From: Roseobacter sp. CCS2
GTDB lineage: Bacteria; Pseudomonadota; Alphaproteobacteria; Rhodobacterales; Rhodobacteraceae
Assembly (NCBI RefSeq): GCF_000169435.1
Contig: NZ_AAYB01000001.1
Coordinates: 930,001 to 994,000, forward strand
Direction of reading: 5' to 3'
DNA length: 64,000 nt
The notes beneath the pieces were generated by a model. That model saw only the letters and a list, made by a program, of their open reading frames with translations, made no database searches and was not told the origin of the DNA. The translations under genes were made by a program, and so were the position numbers. Shown here one piece after another: positions 9,487-18,477 of this stretch. Position 1 is the stretch's first letter. Every line of letters starts with the position of its first letter.

Positions 9487-9490
9487 GACA
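9473..9490. promoter_or_regulatory. PpsR/CrtJ-type palindrome upstream of bchG (proximal)
   Basis: TGTCACTTTAAACTGACA matches TGT-N12-ACA with a perfect TGTCA/TGACA inverted repeat. It covers the predicted -10 hexamer and ends 2 bp before the bchG start codon, so bound repressor would block both polymerase and the start region. Confidence 0.82.
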
Positions 9491-9492
9491 AT

Positions 9493-10407
9493 ATGAGTGT
9501 CACGTCAGATTTACAGATTAGCGAGACGGCACGCCGCTGGCCAGAGCCACGCGCGATGCTGCGTTTGATCAAACCCGTGACATGGTTTCCACCGATGTGG
9601 GCTTACTTGTGCGGGGTCGTATCATCTGGCGCAAGCCCCTCTGATCATTGGTTTTTAGTCATTCTTGGCATCGTTCTTGCCGGGCCGATCGTCTGCGGAA
9701 TGTCACAAGCAGCAAACGACTGGTGCGACCGGCATGTGGATGCCATCAATGAACCTGACCGCCCGATTCCATCAGGACGTATTCCGGGGCGCTGGGGGCT
9801 TTATATTGCGCTGGCGATGACAGTTCTTGGGCTGGTCGTTGGCTATCAGTTGGGCCCTTGGGGCTTTGGTGCGACAATTCTTGCCGTTGCTGCAGCATGG
9901 GCATACTCCGCTGAACCGATCCGCGCGAAAAAATCTGGCTGGTGGGGTCCGGGGCTTTGCGGCCTTGCATATGAAACACTGCCTTGGATCACGGGTGCCG
10001 CCGTCGTTGCGGCAGCTGCACCCAACCCGCAAGTCATTCTGATCGCCGTTCTCTATGGTCTTGGCGCGCATGGGATCATGACACTCAACGATTTCAAAGC
10101 GATCGAAGGCGACCGGGCCACTGGCCTGCGGTCCCTGCCTGTCACACTTGGCCCTGATCGCGCGGCACGCGTTGCCTGCTGGATTATGGCCATACCGCAA
10201 GCCATCGTGATTGGCCTGCTGACCTATTGGGACAAACCCGGTTTTGCGCTGGGCGTCATGGCGATGCTGGCCGTGCAACTGGGTGCGATGCGCGTGCTGC
10301 TGCGCGACCCCGAAGGCAAGACGCCTTGGTATCAGGGCATGGGCATTCTTTTCTACATCAGCGGCATGATGATTGCTGCCGTTGCCCTGCGCGGGATCGG
10401 AGGCTGA
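9493..10407 (+). CDS. bchG: Bacteriochlorophyll synthase BchG (geranylgeranyl esterification)
   Basis: 304 residues, UbiA-superfamily membrane prenyltransferase that attaches geranylgeranyl-PP to bacteriochlorophyllide a. The two Asp-rich substrate motifs are visible: NDWCDRHVDAINEPDRPIPSGR (shown here only as its parts NDWCDRHVD and NEPDRPIPSG) and NDFKAIEGDRATGLRSLP. The N-terminal LRLIKPVTWFPPMWAYLCGV is typical of BchG. Several membrane helices fit an inner-membrane enzyme. No Shine-Dalgarno precedes the ATG; a PpsR-type palindrome occupies that position. First gene of bchG-pucC-like-bchP-idi, and the next SD (GGAGG) lies at its very end. Confidence 0.96.
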   Translation: MSVTSDLQISETARRWPEPRAMLRLIKPVTWFPPMWAYLCGVVSSGASPSDHWFLVILGIVLAGPIVCGMSQAANDWCDRHVDAINEPDRPIPSGRIPGRWGLYIALAMTVLGLVVGYQLGPWGFGATILAVAAAWAYSAEPIRAKKSGWWGPGLCGLAYETLPWITGAAVVAAAAPNPQVILIAVLYGLGAHGIMTLNDFKAIEGDRATGLRSLPVTLGPDRAARVACWIMAIPQAIVIGLLTYWDKPGFALGVMAMLAVQLGAMRVLLRDPEGKTPWYQGMGILFYISGMMIAAVALRGIGG

Positions 10408-10408
10408 G

Positions 10409-11689
10409 ATGACACTTTCATGGTTCCAAATTGTCCGGCTAGGCTTTGTGCAAATGGCATTGGGCGCGATTGTGGTTCTGACAACGTCGACGCTAAACCG
10501 GTTAATGGTTGTAGAACTGTCGTTACCCGCCATCCTACCCGGCCTGTTGGTTGGCCTGCACTATGGCATCCAACTGACACGCCCGCATTGGGGGTTCTAT
10601 TCAGACACCGGCGGACACCGCACGCGGTGGATCATCGGCGGAATGTTTACATTGGCATTGGGCGCATTCTTGGCCGCTTACGGCGTGGTGGCATTCGCAC
10701 AATCCTTTGCGCTTGGCCTCACGATTTCGATCATCGCTTATACATTGATCGGCTTAGGCGTTGGCGCATCGGGCACGTCACTGCTGGCCCTTCTTGCAAC
10801 AACCACAGCACCGCATCGTCGCGCTGCTGCGGCAACAATCACATGGCTGATGATGATCTTCGGGATCGCAATGACCGCCGGGATTGTAGGGCAATTCATT
10901 GATCCCTATACGCCTGCTCTTTTGCTTAAGATTGTCGGCATCGTCGTCACGATCGCCGTGTTGATCACCTGCCTTGCTGTTTGGCGCATTGAACGTAATC
11001 TGATCGCTGTACGCGAACCTGACCCAACACCCTTCATGGATGGGCTGCGCGAGGTCTGGTCCGAACGCAAAGCGCGCAACTTTACTATCTTCGTTTTCCT
11101 GTCGATGACCGCCTATTTCATGCAAGAACTGATCCTTGAACCCTATGCCGGCCTTGTCTTCGGTTTCACACCGGGACAATCCACATCGCTATCGGGTGCG
11201 CAGAACGGTGGCGTCTTTATCGGCATGCTCGCCGTTGGCATCCTTGCCACTGGTTTCAAGATTGGTGCATTGCGCAACTGGGTTATGACGGGCTGTGTAG
11301 GGTCTGCTTGTGCGCTGATCCTGATCACCTTCCTTGGGCCCATCGGGCCAAGCGCCCCACTTGTCCCTGCGGTCGTCTTTCTGGGCTTTTTCAACGGCAT
11401 GTTCGCTGTCGCTGCCATAGGATCAATGATGGCACTGGCTGCCGAAGGGGCCGAGCGCCGCGAAGGCACGCGCATGGGTCTTTGGGGTGCTGCTCAGGCT
11501 ATCGCCGCAGGCTTTGGCGGGCTGGTCGGTGCCGCCATGGTCGACGTGTTGCGCACCACAATGACCGACACCCAAGCCTTCGGGTCCGTCTTCATCGCCG
11601 AAGCCGCCCTCTTTATCGCAGCCACCGCTATGGCCGCCAAAATCATGGACCGCAAAATGCCGTCCGCCACCCTCGTTCCGGGAGAATGA
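10409..11689 (+). CDS. BCH2/PucC-family MFS protein (orf428-type)
   Basis: 426 residues with about 12 membrane helices. Start MTLSWFQIVRLGFVQMALGA then LNRLMVVELSLPAILPGLLVGLHY matches the PucC/LhaA branch of the major facilitator superfamily associated with light-harvesting assembly or pigment delivery. In Rhodobacter capsulatus a homologue (orf428) sits at the same place between bchG and bchP; its exact role is not settled. Start at 10409 with GGAGG at 10399-10403; 1 bp after the bchG stop. Its stop overlaps the bchP leader region. Confidence 0.9.
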   Translation: MTLSWFQIVRLGFVQMALGAIVVLTTSTLNRLMVVELSLPAILPGLLVGLHYGIQLTRPHWGFYSDTGGHRTRWIIGGMFTLALGAFLAAYGVVAFAQSFALGLTISIIAYTLIGLGVGASGTSLLALLATTTAPHRRAAAATITWLMMIFGIAMTAGIVGQFIDPYTPALLLKIVGIVVTIAVLITCLAVWRIERNLIAVREPDPTPFMDGLREVWSERKARNFTIFVFLSMTAYFMQELILEPYAGLVFGFTPGQSTSLSGAQNGGVFIGMLAVGILATGFKIGALRNWVMTGCVGSACALILITFLGPIGPSAPLVPAVVFLGFFNGMFAVAAIGSMMALAAEGAERREGTRMGLWGAAQAIAAGFGGLVGAAMVDVLRTTMTDTQAFGSVFIAEAALFIAATAMAAKIMDRKMPSATLVPGE

Positions 11690-11691
11690 AA

Positions 11692-12873
11692 ATGCAATAT
11701 GATGTTGTTGTCGTGGGCGCAGGCCCATCCGGGGCCACCGCCGCCGAAGACCTCGCGCGGTCTGGTCACAAAGTTGCGTTCATCGACCGGGATGGGCGGA
11801 TCAAACCTTGCGGCGGCGCCGTACCCCCCCGCTTGATCGAGGATTTCTTTATTCCAGACGAACAGATCGTGGCCAAGGTGAACACCGCGCGTATGATCTC
11901 GCCCACTGGCAGGCATGTTGATATCCCGATTGAGAATGGCTTCGTCGGCATGGTGGATCGCGAACACTTTGACGAATTCCTGCGCAAGCGTGCAAAGGAC
12001 GCCGGCGCGCATCGCTACACCGGCACCTTCACCAAGATCGAGCGGGACGCGGACGGCACGCATGTCATCTACCGCGACAAGATCAGCGGGAACGAGATGA
12101 AGCTGGATACCAAACTGGTCATCGGCGCGGATGGCGCACGATCAAACGTGGCGCGGGCAGAGGTCAAAGACGGGGACAAAATCCCCTATGTGATCGCCTA
12201 TCACGAGATTATCGAAGCGCCCGAACCAACACCAAGCTATGATCCCGCGCGCTGCGATGTCGTCTATGACGGTAAAATCTCGCCTGATTTCTATGGCTGG
12301 GTCTTTCCCCATGGCGGGCAAGCCAGCGTTGGCATGGGGTCAATGATCAAATCGGTCGATGTCAAACAGGCAACAGCAGACCTGCGCGCTGCCTCTGGCC
12401 TTACCGATTGCAAGACGATCCGCAAGGAAGGCGCACCCATTCCTCTCAAACCGCTCGACTGTTGGGACAATGGCAGCGATGTCGTGCTGGCAGGTGATGC
12501 GGCAGGTGTCGTCGCCCCCTCATCCGGCGAAGGCATCTATTACGCGATGGTTGGAGGACGCGTTGCGGCCACGGCTGCCGCTGCGTGCCTTTCAACGGGA
12601 CGGGCGAAAGACCTGCAACTGGCCCGTAAACTTTTCATGCGCGAACATAAACAGGTTTTCCGGGTTCTGGGCGCAATGCAAAACGCCTATTACCGCAGTG
12701 ACGAACGGCGCGAGCGGTTCGTGTCCCTGTGTCATGATGTCGACGTGCAAAAGCTGACGTTTGAGGCCTATATGAACAAGAAATTGGTAAAGGCACGGCC
12801 CATGGCACACCTGAAAATCGGCATCAAGAACCTTGCGCATCTGACGCGACTGGTCTCGCCTTTGCGCACATGA
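11692..12873 (+). CDS. bchP: Geranylgeranyl reductase BchP
   Basis: 393 residues. Reduces the geranylgeranyl tail of bacteriochlorophyll to phytyl. FAD-binding N-terminus YDVVVVGAGPSGATAAEDLA, then IKPCGGAVPPRLIEDF (CGG motif), GADGARSNVAR and GDAAGVVAPSSGEGIYYAM are the conserved flavoprotein and GGR-family motifs. Two in-frame ATGs exist (11686, 11692); the second is preferred because GGGAG at 11680-11684 is 7 nt from it but only 1 nt from the first. Its TGA overlaps the idi ATG by 4 bp. Confidence 0.95.
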   Translation: MQYDVVVVGAGPSGATAAEDLARSGHKVAFIDRDGRIKPCGGAVPPRLIEDFFIPDEQIVAKVNTARMISPTGRHVDIPIENGFVGMVDREHFDEFLRKRAKDAGAHRYTGTFTKIERDADGTHVIYRDKISGNEMKLDTKLVIGADGARSNVARAEVKDGDKIPYVIAYHEIIEAPEPTPSYDPARCDVVYDGKISPDFYGWVFPHGGQASVGMGSMIKSVDVKQATADLRAASGLTDCKTIRKEGAPIPLKPLDCWDNGSDVVLAGDAAGVVAPSSGEGIYYAMVGGRVAATAAAACLSTGRAKDLQLARKLFMREHKQVFRVLGAMQNAYYRSDERRERFVSLCHDVDVQKLTFEAYMNKKLVKARPMAHLKIGIKNLAHLTRLVSPLRT

Positions 12874-13403
12874 CGATCATGATCCCGGCCTGGGAAAACG
12901 GCACGCTGAAACCGGTGGAAAAGCTGGACGCGCATTTGCGTGGACTGAAACACAAGGCAGTCAGCGTCTTTGTGATGAACCGCGGGCGTGTGCTGATCCA
13001 ACAGCGGGCGATGGACAAATATCATACGCCCGGGCTTTGGGCGAACACGTGTTGCACGCACCCCGAATGGGACGAAGACCCTACTGATTGCGCTGTGCGC
13101 CGTCTGAACGAAGAGCTTGGGATCAAAGGCCTGTACCCATCACACCGTGACCAGATCGAGTATCGCGCCGATGTCGGTGGTGGGCTTATCGAACATGAGG
13201 TTGTGCAGGTCTATGTGGCTGACGCGCCCAATGATCTACAGATTGCTCCAAACCCCGAAGAGGTCATGAACACCCGTTGGGTCGACTTCTACGATCTGTC
13301 AGCAGACGTGGCACGACACCCGGCCCAATATACGCCTTGGCTGCGGATTTATCTGCAGGAACATACAAACGCGATCTTTGGCGATATGATGCGGGTCGGT
13401 TAA
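12870..13403 (+). CDS. idi: Isopentenyl-diphosphate delta-isomerase (type I)
   Basis: 177 residues. Interconverts IPP and DMAPP in the cytoplasm. Nudix-like fold with catalytic Cys in NTCCTHPEW and catalytic Glu in the RRLNEELGI Nudix segment; LKHKAVSVFVMNRGRVLIQQRA is typical of type I Idi. It overlaps bchP by 4 bp, matching the R. capsulatus arrangement bchG-orf428-bchP-orf176, so isoprenoid precursor supply is co-transcribed with bacteriochlorophyll tail synthesis. Confidence 0.95.
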   Translation: MTIMIPAWENGTLKPVEKLDAHLRGLKHKAVSVFVMNRGRVLIQQRAMDKYHTPGLWANTCCTHPEWDEDPTDCAVRRLNEELGIKGLYPSHRDQIEYRADVGGGLIEHEVVQVYVADAPNDLQIAPNPEEVMNTRWVDFYDLSADVARHPAQYTPWLRIYLQEHTNAIFGDMMRVG

Positions 13404-13436
13404 ACCCCTTTCCGTTTGACGCAATTCAGTGTTTAT

Positions 13437-13457
13437 GACCCCTGCAAGACAGGGGTC
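13437..13457. other. Stem-loop between idi and chaC
   Basis: GACCCCT - GCAAGAC - AGGGGTC, a perfect 7-bp stem with a 7-nt loop. It has no T tract, so a terminator for idi is doubtful. The 3' arm contains AGGGG, the only SD-like sequence ahead of the chaC-like ATG at 13463, so the structure could limit its translation. Confidence 0.6.
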
Positions 13458-13462
13458 TGAAC

Positions 13463-13993
13463 ATGGCGTTTTGGGTATTTGGATATGGATCATTGTTGTG
13501 GAACCCCGGTTTCACACCCGTCCGGCAGGTCAAGGCGCGGTTGCACGACTATCACCGTAGCTTTTGCATGCTCTCAATCCACCACCGAGGTTCCGAAGAA
13601 GACCCGGGGCTTGTTCTTGCGCTTGACGCGCAAGCAGGCGGACAATGCACCGGTGTCGCTTTTCAAATAGCCGACAAAGACGCCGATCAAGTGCACGAAG
13701 AACTTCGGGCGCGCGAGTTGATTTCATCTGCCTATTACGAAGACACAGTCGAACTGGTCAGCGATGACGGCGAAAAGATCCCGGCGCTGGCCTACATCAT
13801 CAATCGCGATCACGTGCAATACTGCCAATTCGATCTGGAAAAACAGGCGCAAATCATCGCGCAGGCGGTCGGTGGGCGCGGACCGAACACGGAATATCTG
13901 TTCAACACAGCGGCCCATCTGACCGAACTTGGGATCAAAGACGCTGACATGGAATGGCTTGCCACCCGCGTGCGTGCTTTGACAGCAACATAA
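13463..13993 (+). CDS. ChaC-like gamma-glutamylcyclotransferase
   Basis: 176 residues. WVFGYGSLLWNPGF at the N-terminus is the ChaC/GGCT substrate-loop motif, and the Glu in VHEELRARELISSAYYEDTV is at the position of the catalytic Glu. Members cleave gamma-glutamyl groups, often from glutathione, to 5-oxoproline. Stand-alone gene 59 bp after idi with its SD inside a hairpin. Full length for the family. Confidence 0.9.
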   Translation: MAFWVFGYGSLLWNPGFTPVRQVKARLHDYHRSFCMLSIHHRGSEEDPGLVLALDAQAGGQCTGVAFQIADKDADQVHEELRARELISSAYYEDTVELVSDDGEKIPALAYIINRDHVQYCQFDLEKQAQIIAQAVGGRGPNTEYLFNTAAHLTELGIKDADMEWLATRVRALTAT

Positions 13994-14082
13994 AGCCACC
14001 CCGATTTTGTTTGGGTTTGCGCACATCCGCCCATATGGTGTTATGCGAGCAGAACAATCACACAATATGAGGACTCCCTCCT

Positions 14083-15234
14083 TTGTCGGATAAACGGGAA
14101 CCCAAGGCACAGCCGCAATTTTCACAGCCTCTCCGTCAGCTTCTATTCATGCTGATCGTGCTTGGCCTTGTCAGCGCTGGTTTTTATCTTGGGCTAGAGC
14201 AGATCACAGCGATCTACCAATCGAACATCTACCTCAATGGGGTGATCCTTGGGGTCTTTGTACTGGGCGTCTTGTCCTGCTTTAATCAGGTCTTCCTGCT
14301 AATGAACTCTGTGCGCTGGATCGAACGGTTCGCGCAAGATGCGGGCGGGCATTCGTATAGCACAGCACCATCATTGCTCGCGCCACTAGCAACGCTACTG
14401 CGGTCACGGGGCGCACGCACACAAGTCTCATCCAGTTCCGGGCGGTCGATCCTCGATTCAGTCGCGCAGCGGATCGACGAAGACCGCGAAATCACACGCT
14501 ATATCGGCAACGTTTTGATTTTCCTTGGCCTTTTGGGTACGTTTTATGGCCTTGCCACGACTGTACCTGCCTTGGTCGAAACCATCCGTTCCCTAAATCC
14601 CGGCGAAGGCGAAAGCGGCGCAGATATCTTTGCCCGCCTCCAGTCCGGGCTGGAAGCACAGTTAGGCGGCATGGGCACGGCATTCTCAAGCTCGCTCATG
14701 GGTCTTGCTGGATCACTGATTGTTGGCCTTCTTGAACTTTTCGCAGGCCATGGCCAGAACCGTTTCTACCGTGAATTGGAAGAATGGTTGTCCACGATCA
14801 CACGCGTCGGCATTGACGGCGAAGAAGGCAGCGGCGGCGCTGACCTCAGCGCGATGGGCCCCTTTGTCGACCAGTTGGGCGAATTGATGGACACCATCCA
14901 AATGCAAATGGGCCAGACCGACGCTGATCGCGAAGAAAATGATAGGCGCTTTGCATCGCTCGCCACCGCCATCGAAAAACTGGCGCAAGCGTCGGCAACA
15001 AACACCAATACGAACGTGTTAGAACGCGTGGCCATTGGCCAAGAAGCGCTGATCCAGAAGATGGACGAAAACGGCATGGATGGGATCGATGCAGAAAGCC
15101 GGATGCGTTTGCGATCCATCGACGTGCAACTACTGCGCATTTTGGAAGAAATGTCCGCCGGTCGTCAGGAAAGCGTCAGCGATCTGCGCAATGAGATCGC
15201 CAACCTGACAAACGCGATCAAAGGCAGAGGCTGA
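14083..15234 (+). CDS. MotA/TolQ/ExbB-like proton-channel protein
   Basis: 383 residues. TTG start at 14083 with AGGA 9 nt upstream; the nearby ATG at 14067 is out of frame. Two N-terminal helices (about 20-37 and 48-70) are followed by a long cytoplasmic part, then the characteristic MotA_ExbB pair YIGNVLIFLGLLGTFYGLATT and GMGTAFSSSLMGLAGSLIVG, and a polar, helical C-terminal tail (about 250-383). This topology is that of ion-driven stator units. It is 3 bp from a gene encoding an OmpA/MotB-like partner, so the two should form one energised envelope complex. Not the flagellar MotA: the tail and the partner differ from the motor stator. Confidence 0.85.
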   Translation: MSDKREPKAQPQFSQPLRQLLFMLIVLGLVSAGFYLGLEQITAIYQSNIYLNGVILGVFVLGVLSCFNQVFLLMNSVRWIERFAQDAGGHSYSTAPSLLAPLATLLRSRGARTQVSSSSGRSILDSVAQRIDEDREITRYIGNVLIFLGLLGTFYGLATTVPALVETIRSLNPGEGESGADIFARLQSGLEAQLGGMGTAFSSSLMGLAGSLIVGLLELFAGHGQNRFYRELEEWLSTITRVGIDGEEGSGGADLSAMGPFVDQLGELMDTIQMQMGQTDADREENDRRFASLATAIEKLAQASATNTNTNVLERVAIGQEALIQKMDENGMDGIDAESRMRLRSIDVQLLRILEEMSAGRQESVSDLRNEIANLTNAIKGRG

Positions 15235-15237
15235 TCC

Positions 15238-16848
15238 ATGGCGCTGAGCCGCAGATCATCAAACCGCTTTCAAAACGCGATCTGGCCGGGTTTTGTGGAT
15301 GCGATGACCGGCCTTTTGCTGGTGCTGATGTTTGTGTTGACGATCTTTATGGTTATCCAATTCGTACTGCGCCAGCAGATCACCGGACAAGAAACACAGC
15401 TGGACGCGCTGAGTGACGAAGTGGCGGCACTGACAGCGACGCTTGGGCTGGAGCGGGATACAAACGCAGCACTCACATCTGATCTGGAAACAGCCAATGC
15501 CGAAGCCACACAACAGGCCGGCAGGATCGCCGCGCTGATCGCGGAACGCGAAGCGCAGGATCAGGCGTTGTCGCAAGCGCAAAGCGAGATCACCCAGTTT
15601 GAGGCGCAAGTCGCCGGATTGCTGAGTGAACGCAACGATGCACGCGCGAATATCGCCAGTTTGGAGGCCGAGCAAGAACAGCTCTTAACAGAGCAAGAGG
15701 CGTTGAACCTCGCGTTGGCGCAAGCGCGCACCGAGATTGACGAAGGCGTTGAAGCTGCACGTCTTGCCGCCGCAAGGCGCGAGGCGCTGGAAGCCTTGGT
15801 CACCGACCTAGAGACTGAAAACGACACACAAACGGCCCGTATTACAGAACTCGAAGCTGACCAAATCACAAGCGCCGCCGCGGCAGAGGCGTTGCGCGAA
15901 CGGCTTGCCAATGCAGATACCGAGTTAACCGCGATGACGCTGAACTTGGAACGCCAGCGGCAAGAGGCGGAAGATACCTTGACGCTATTGGCAGCCGCGC
16001 GCGCGGCACAGGCAGAGCTGGAAGCCCTGCGCGGAACCCTGAACGAGGATAATCAAGAAGCTGCCGCGCAAGCCGCGTTGCTTGCTCTTGCGAATGAAGA
16101 ATTGGCCGCGCAAGAGGCATTGTCCGCCGAAAGCCAGCGTCAGGTAACCTTGCTGAACGAACAAATCACCGAACTGCGCACCCAAGTCAGCAGCCTGCAA
16201 TCACTGCTGAACCTTGCCGAAGAAGCTGACCGCGAGGCGCAGGTGCAAATCGAAACGCTAGGCGCACAGTTGAACACCGCCCTTGCAAGGGTCGTATCAG
16301 AAGAACGCCAACGCCGCACTTTGGAAGAGGCAGAGCGGATCAGACTAGAGGCCGAAGCAGAACGCCTTGCCGCAGAAGCAGAGGACCTTGCGCGCTTCAA
16401 ATCCACCTTCTTTGGTGAGTTGCGCCAAATCCTGGAAGGTCAAGACCGCATCCGGGTCGAAGGCGACCGTTTCATCTTTAACTCCGAGGTTTTGTTTCAA
16501 CCCGGCAGTGCGACCCTATCGCCCGCTGGCGAAGCTGAAATCGCCAATATCGCCGATATCCTTCGCAGTATCGCTGCCGATATCCCCGAAGGGATCGACT
16601 GGGTGATCCGCGTTGATGGTCACACCGATAACGTCCCTATTGGCAGTAACAGCCGTTTTGCCGATAACTGGGAACTTAGCCAGGCGCGCGCATTATCCGT
16701 GGTGCGGTTCATGTCCGAAGACTTGGGGATTGATCCGCGCAGGCTGGCGGCGAATGGCTTTGGTGAGTTCCAGCCTCTCAACCCGCTGAACACGGCAGAG
16801 GCCCGGGCCCAAAACCGCCGGATCGAGCTGAAACTGACAGAGCGCTAG
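15238..16848 (+). CDS. Coiled-coil OmpA/MotB-like peptidoglycan-binding protein
   Basis: 536 residues. WPGFVDAMTGLLLVLMFVLT near the N-terminus is a MotB-like helix with Asp21 where MotB has its proton-carrying Asp. Residues of roughly 45-385 are an almost continuous Glu/Ala/Leu/Gln-rich coiled coil, and the C-terminal about 130 residues are an OmpA domain (FNSEVLFQPGSATLSP, VDGHTDNVPIGSNSRFADNW, NPLNTAEARAQNRRIEL). The coil could span much of the periplasm. Partner of the upstream MotA/ExbB-like gene; converges on the next gene with a 4-bp overlap of coding ends. Confidence 0.88.
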   Translation: MALSRRSSNRFQNAIWPGFVDAMTGLLLVLMFVLTIFMVIQFVLRQQITGQETQLDALSDEVAALTATLGLERDTNAALTSDLETANAEATQQAGRIAALIAEREAQDQALSQAQSEITQFEAQVAGLLSERNDARANIASLEAEQEQLLTEQEALNLALAQARTEIDEGVEAARLAAARREALEALVTDLETENDTQTARITELEADQITSAAAAEALRERLANADTELTAMTLNLERQRQEAEDTLTLLAAARAAQAELEALRGTLNEDNQEAAAQAALLALANEELAAQEALSAESQRQVTLLNEQITELRTQVSSLQSLLNLAEEADREAQVQIETLGAQLNTALARVVSEERQRRTLEEAERIRLEAEAERLAAEAEDLARFKSTFFGELRQILEGQDRIRVEGDRFIFNSEVLFQPGSATLSPAGEAEIANIADILRSIAADIPEGIDWVIRVDGHTDNVPIGSNSRFADNWELSQARALSVVRFMSEDLGIDPRRLAANGFGEFQPLNPLNTAEARAQNRRIELKLTER

Positions 16849-18173
16849 GCGCCGACATACCGCATAAGATACCCGCGCAAATCAATTTGTGCGCCAAGTT
16901 GGCTGGCCAGCAGAAACATGCCCCCAAACTTGCGCTGCAAAAGTAAAACGTCAATCGGTAGCGGGGGCGGGACAAAACCATCTTCTGCCAGCGCCATGCC
17001 AGCCTCTTGCATCGCGCGCGGCAATACTTTGTCGGTAAAATCAAAAGGGGCATCTTTGCGCAGCGCATCAAAGGCCATACCCATCATATCCATGATCGCG
17101 GTGTGGTGATGGGGTGCGGTATCGCGTGCAACAAAACCAATCTCTTCAGCAATGGCAGCTATCGCCGTTTGATCATCAGCCAACCCGGCTGCCAGCAAAC
17201 GCCGATATTGATCAACCACCTTCGGATCAAGCACACGGGTCGCCCCGAAATCCAGCAATATAATCTTACCAGTCGCCGGATCATACCGATAGTTGGCAAA
17301 ATTCGGGTCGGTCTGCATCAACCCGTCATCGAATAATTCACGCAACGTCAGTCCAATCAAAGCATCAGCCACCCGGTCGCGCTCTGCCTTTGGCTGCGCA
17401 AAGGCTGCCTCTATTGGCGTACCCTCGACGAACGACATGGCAAGAACTTCGCGAGTGCTCCAATCTGGAAAGTGGGTAGGCACTGTGAATGCGGGCGCAT
17501 CCGCCAACAACTGGCCAAATCGCGCAAGGTTTTCACCCTCATGCGCATAATCAGTCTCTAAATGCAGCTGCTTGCGCGCCTCTTCCAGATAGGGGGCCAG
17601 TTCAAACCCTTTTGGCAATAGTCCCGACATTCGTAACAAGGCTTCTACATTCGCCACATCACTGTCGATGCTTTGGGCCACACCGGGGTATTGCACCTTG
17701 ATCGCCAGATCCGTCCCATCCTTCAGCCGCGCACGATGCACCTGACCGATGGACGCTGCTGCGATGGGGCGCACATCAAACTTCGCAAACTGCCCCAACC
17801 AGCCATCCGGCCAATTCGCATTCAGCACCTTTTTCAACTGGGCAGGCGGCATAATATGCGCGTCATCACGCAGCCGCGCCATGATCTGTGCCAGCTCTGG
17901 CGGCAGAAATTCACCCGTGTCCATGGACATCAACTGTCCGATTTTCATCGCGGCACCGCGCATCTGCGCCAGCTTTTCAGTCACCCGCGTGATATTCTGT
18001 GGCGTCATCAGCAGATCACGCATGGCAGGACGCTGGCCTTGGGCCAATTGGCTCAGGCCGTTGACCGCCATATTGCCCGCAACCCCGGCCGTCATCGTGC
18101 CCAGACGGGTAAACCGGGACATGCGGCCCGATGGTACGGCAAGTTCGCGCGGCAAGTTACGATTATCTGTCAT
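16845..18173 (-). CDS. ABC1/UbiB-family atypical kinase (AarF/ADCK)
   Basis: 442 residues. Family-specific KxGQ motif (AAMKIGQLMSMD), alanine-rich nucleotide loop (AAASIGQVHRARL), the VAIK-like lysine in LAIKVQYPG, catalytic region QTDPNFANY and metal-binding DFG in ILLDFGATRV. Such proteins act in ubiquinone or other isoprenoid-lipid metabolism; the specific substrate cannot be told here. It lacks the C-terminal membrane helices of UbiB itself, so it is closer to the soluble ADCK-type branch. Translationally coupled to the preceding DUF2805 gene (4-bp overlap). Confidence 0.9.
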   Translation of the reverse strand: MTDNRNLPRELAVPSGRMSRFTRLGTMTAGVAGNMAVNGLSQLAQGQRPAMRDLLMTPQNITRVTEKLAQMRGAAMKIGQLMSMDTGEFLPPELAQIMARLRDDAHIMPPAQLKKVLNANWPDGWLGQFAKFDVRPIAAASIGQVHRARLKDGTDLAIKVQYPGVAQSIDSDVANVEALLRMSGLLPKGFELAPYLEEARKQLHLETDYAHEGENLARFGQLLADAPAFTVPTHFPDWSTREVLAMSFVEGTPIEAAFAQPKAERDRVADALIGLTLRELFDDGLMQTDPNFANYRYDPATGKIILLDFGATRVLDPKVVDQYRRLLAAGLADDQTAIAAIAEEIGFVARDTAPHHHTAIMDMMGMAFDALRKDAPFDFTDKVLPRAMQEAGMALAEDGFVPPPLPIDVLLLQRKFGGMFLLASQLGAQIDLRGYLMRYVGA

Positions 18174-18385
18174 TTATAGTTTTCCCGCCGATCCCCAAAA
18201 TCGCGTACACGTTTGCGCCACGCGCGGTAACTGCCGGGTTTCAGATTGTCCCGCATCAACGCTTTGACGTCCTTTTCGGCAACGCCGTATTCGCGGCGAA
18301 TATCCTGAAAACTGACGTGATCAGATAGCGCCATCTGAATAATGTCGCTAACGTGGGCTGGGGTAAGTTGGGGCGTCTTGGTCAT
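18170..18385 (-). CDS. DUF2805/TIGR03643 family small protein
   Basis: 71 residues, no signal peptide. IIQMALSDHVSFQDIRREYG then VAEKDVKALMRDNLKPGSYRAWRKRV fits the conserved TIGR03643 pattern, which looks like a helix-turn-helix-type fold of unknown function. Overlaps the ABC1-kinase start by 4 bp, so the two are one operon. Basic C-terminus. Confidence 0.82.
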   Translation of the reverse strand: MTKTPQLTPAHVSDIIQMALSDHVSFQDIRREYGVAEKDVKALMRDNLKPGSYRAWRKRVRDFGDRRENYK

Positions 18386-18477
18386 ACCTGTGAGATAGAG
18401 GCATCCCTACTTAAGGCAACCTGCGACGAATATGCAGACCCTATCGCTTTTTGTTTTCACTGACCTACCTGCGATTT

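Noticed and set aside
11686..11688. First ATG of bchP as start codon
   Set aside because: The SD would be 1 nt away; the next ATG at 11692 has the correct 7-nt spacing.
14083..16848. Zorya-type anti-phage ZorAB
   Set aside because: No ZorC/D/E genes nearby, and the long coil is on the OmpA-type partner, not on the MotA-like one.
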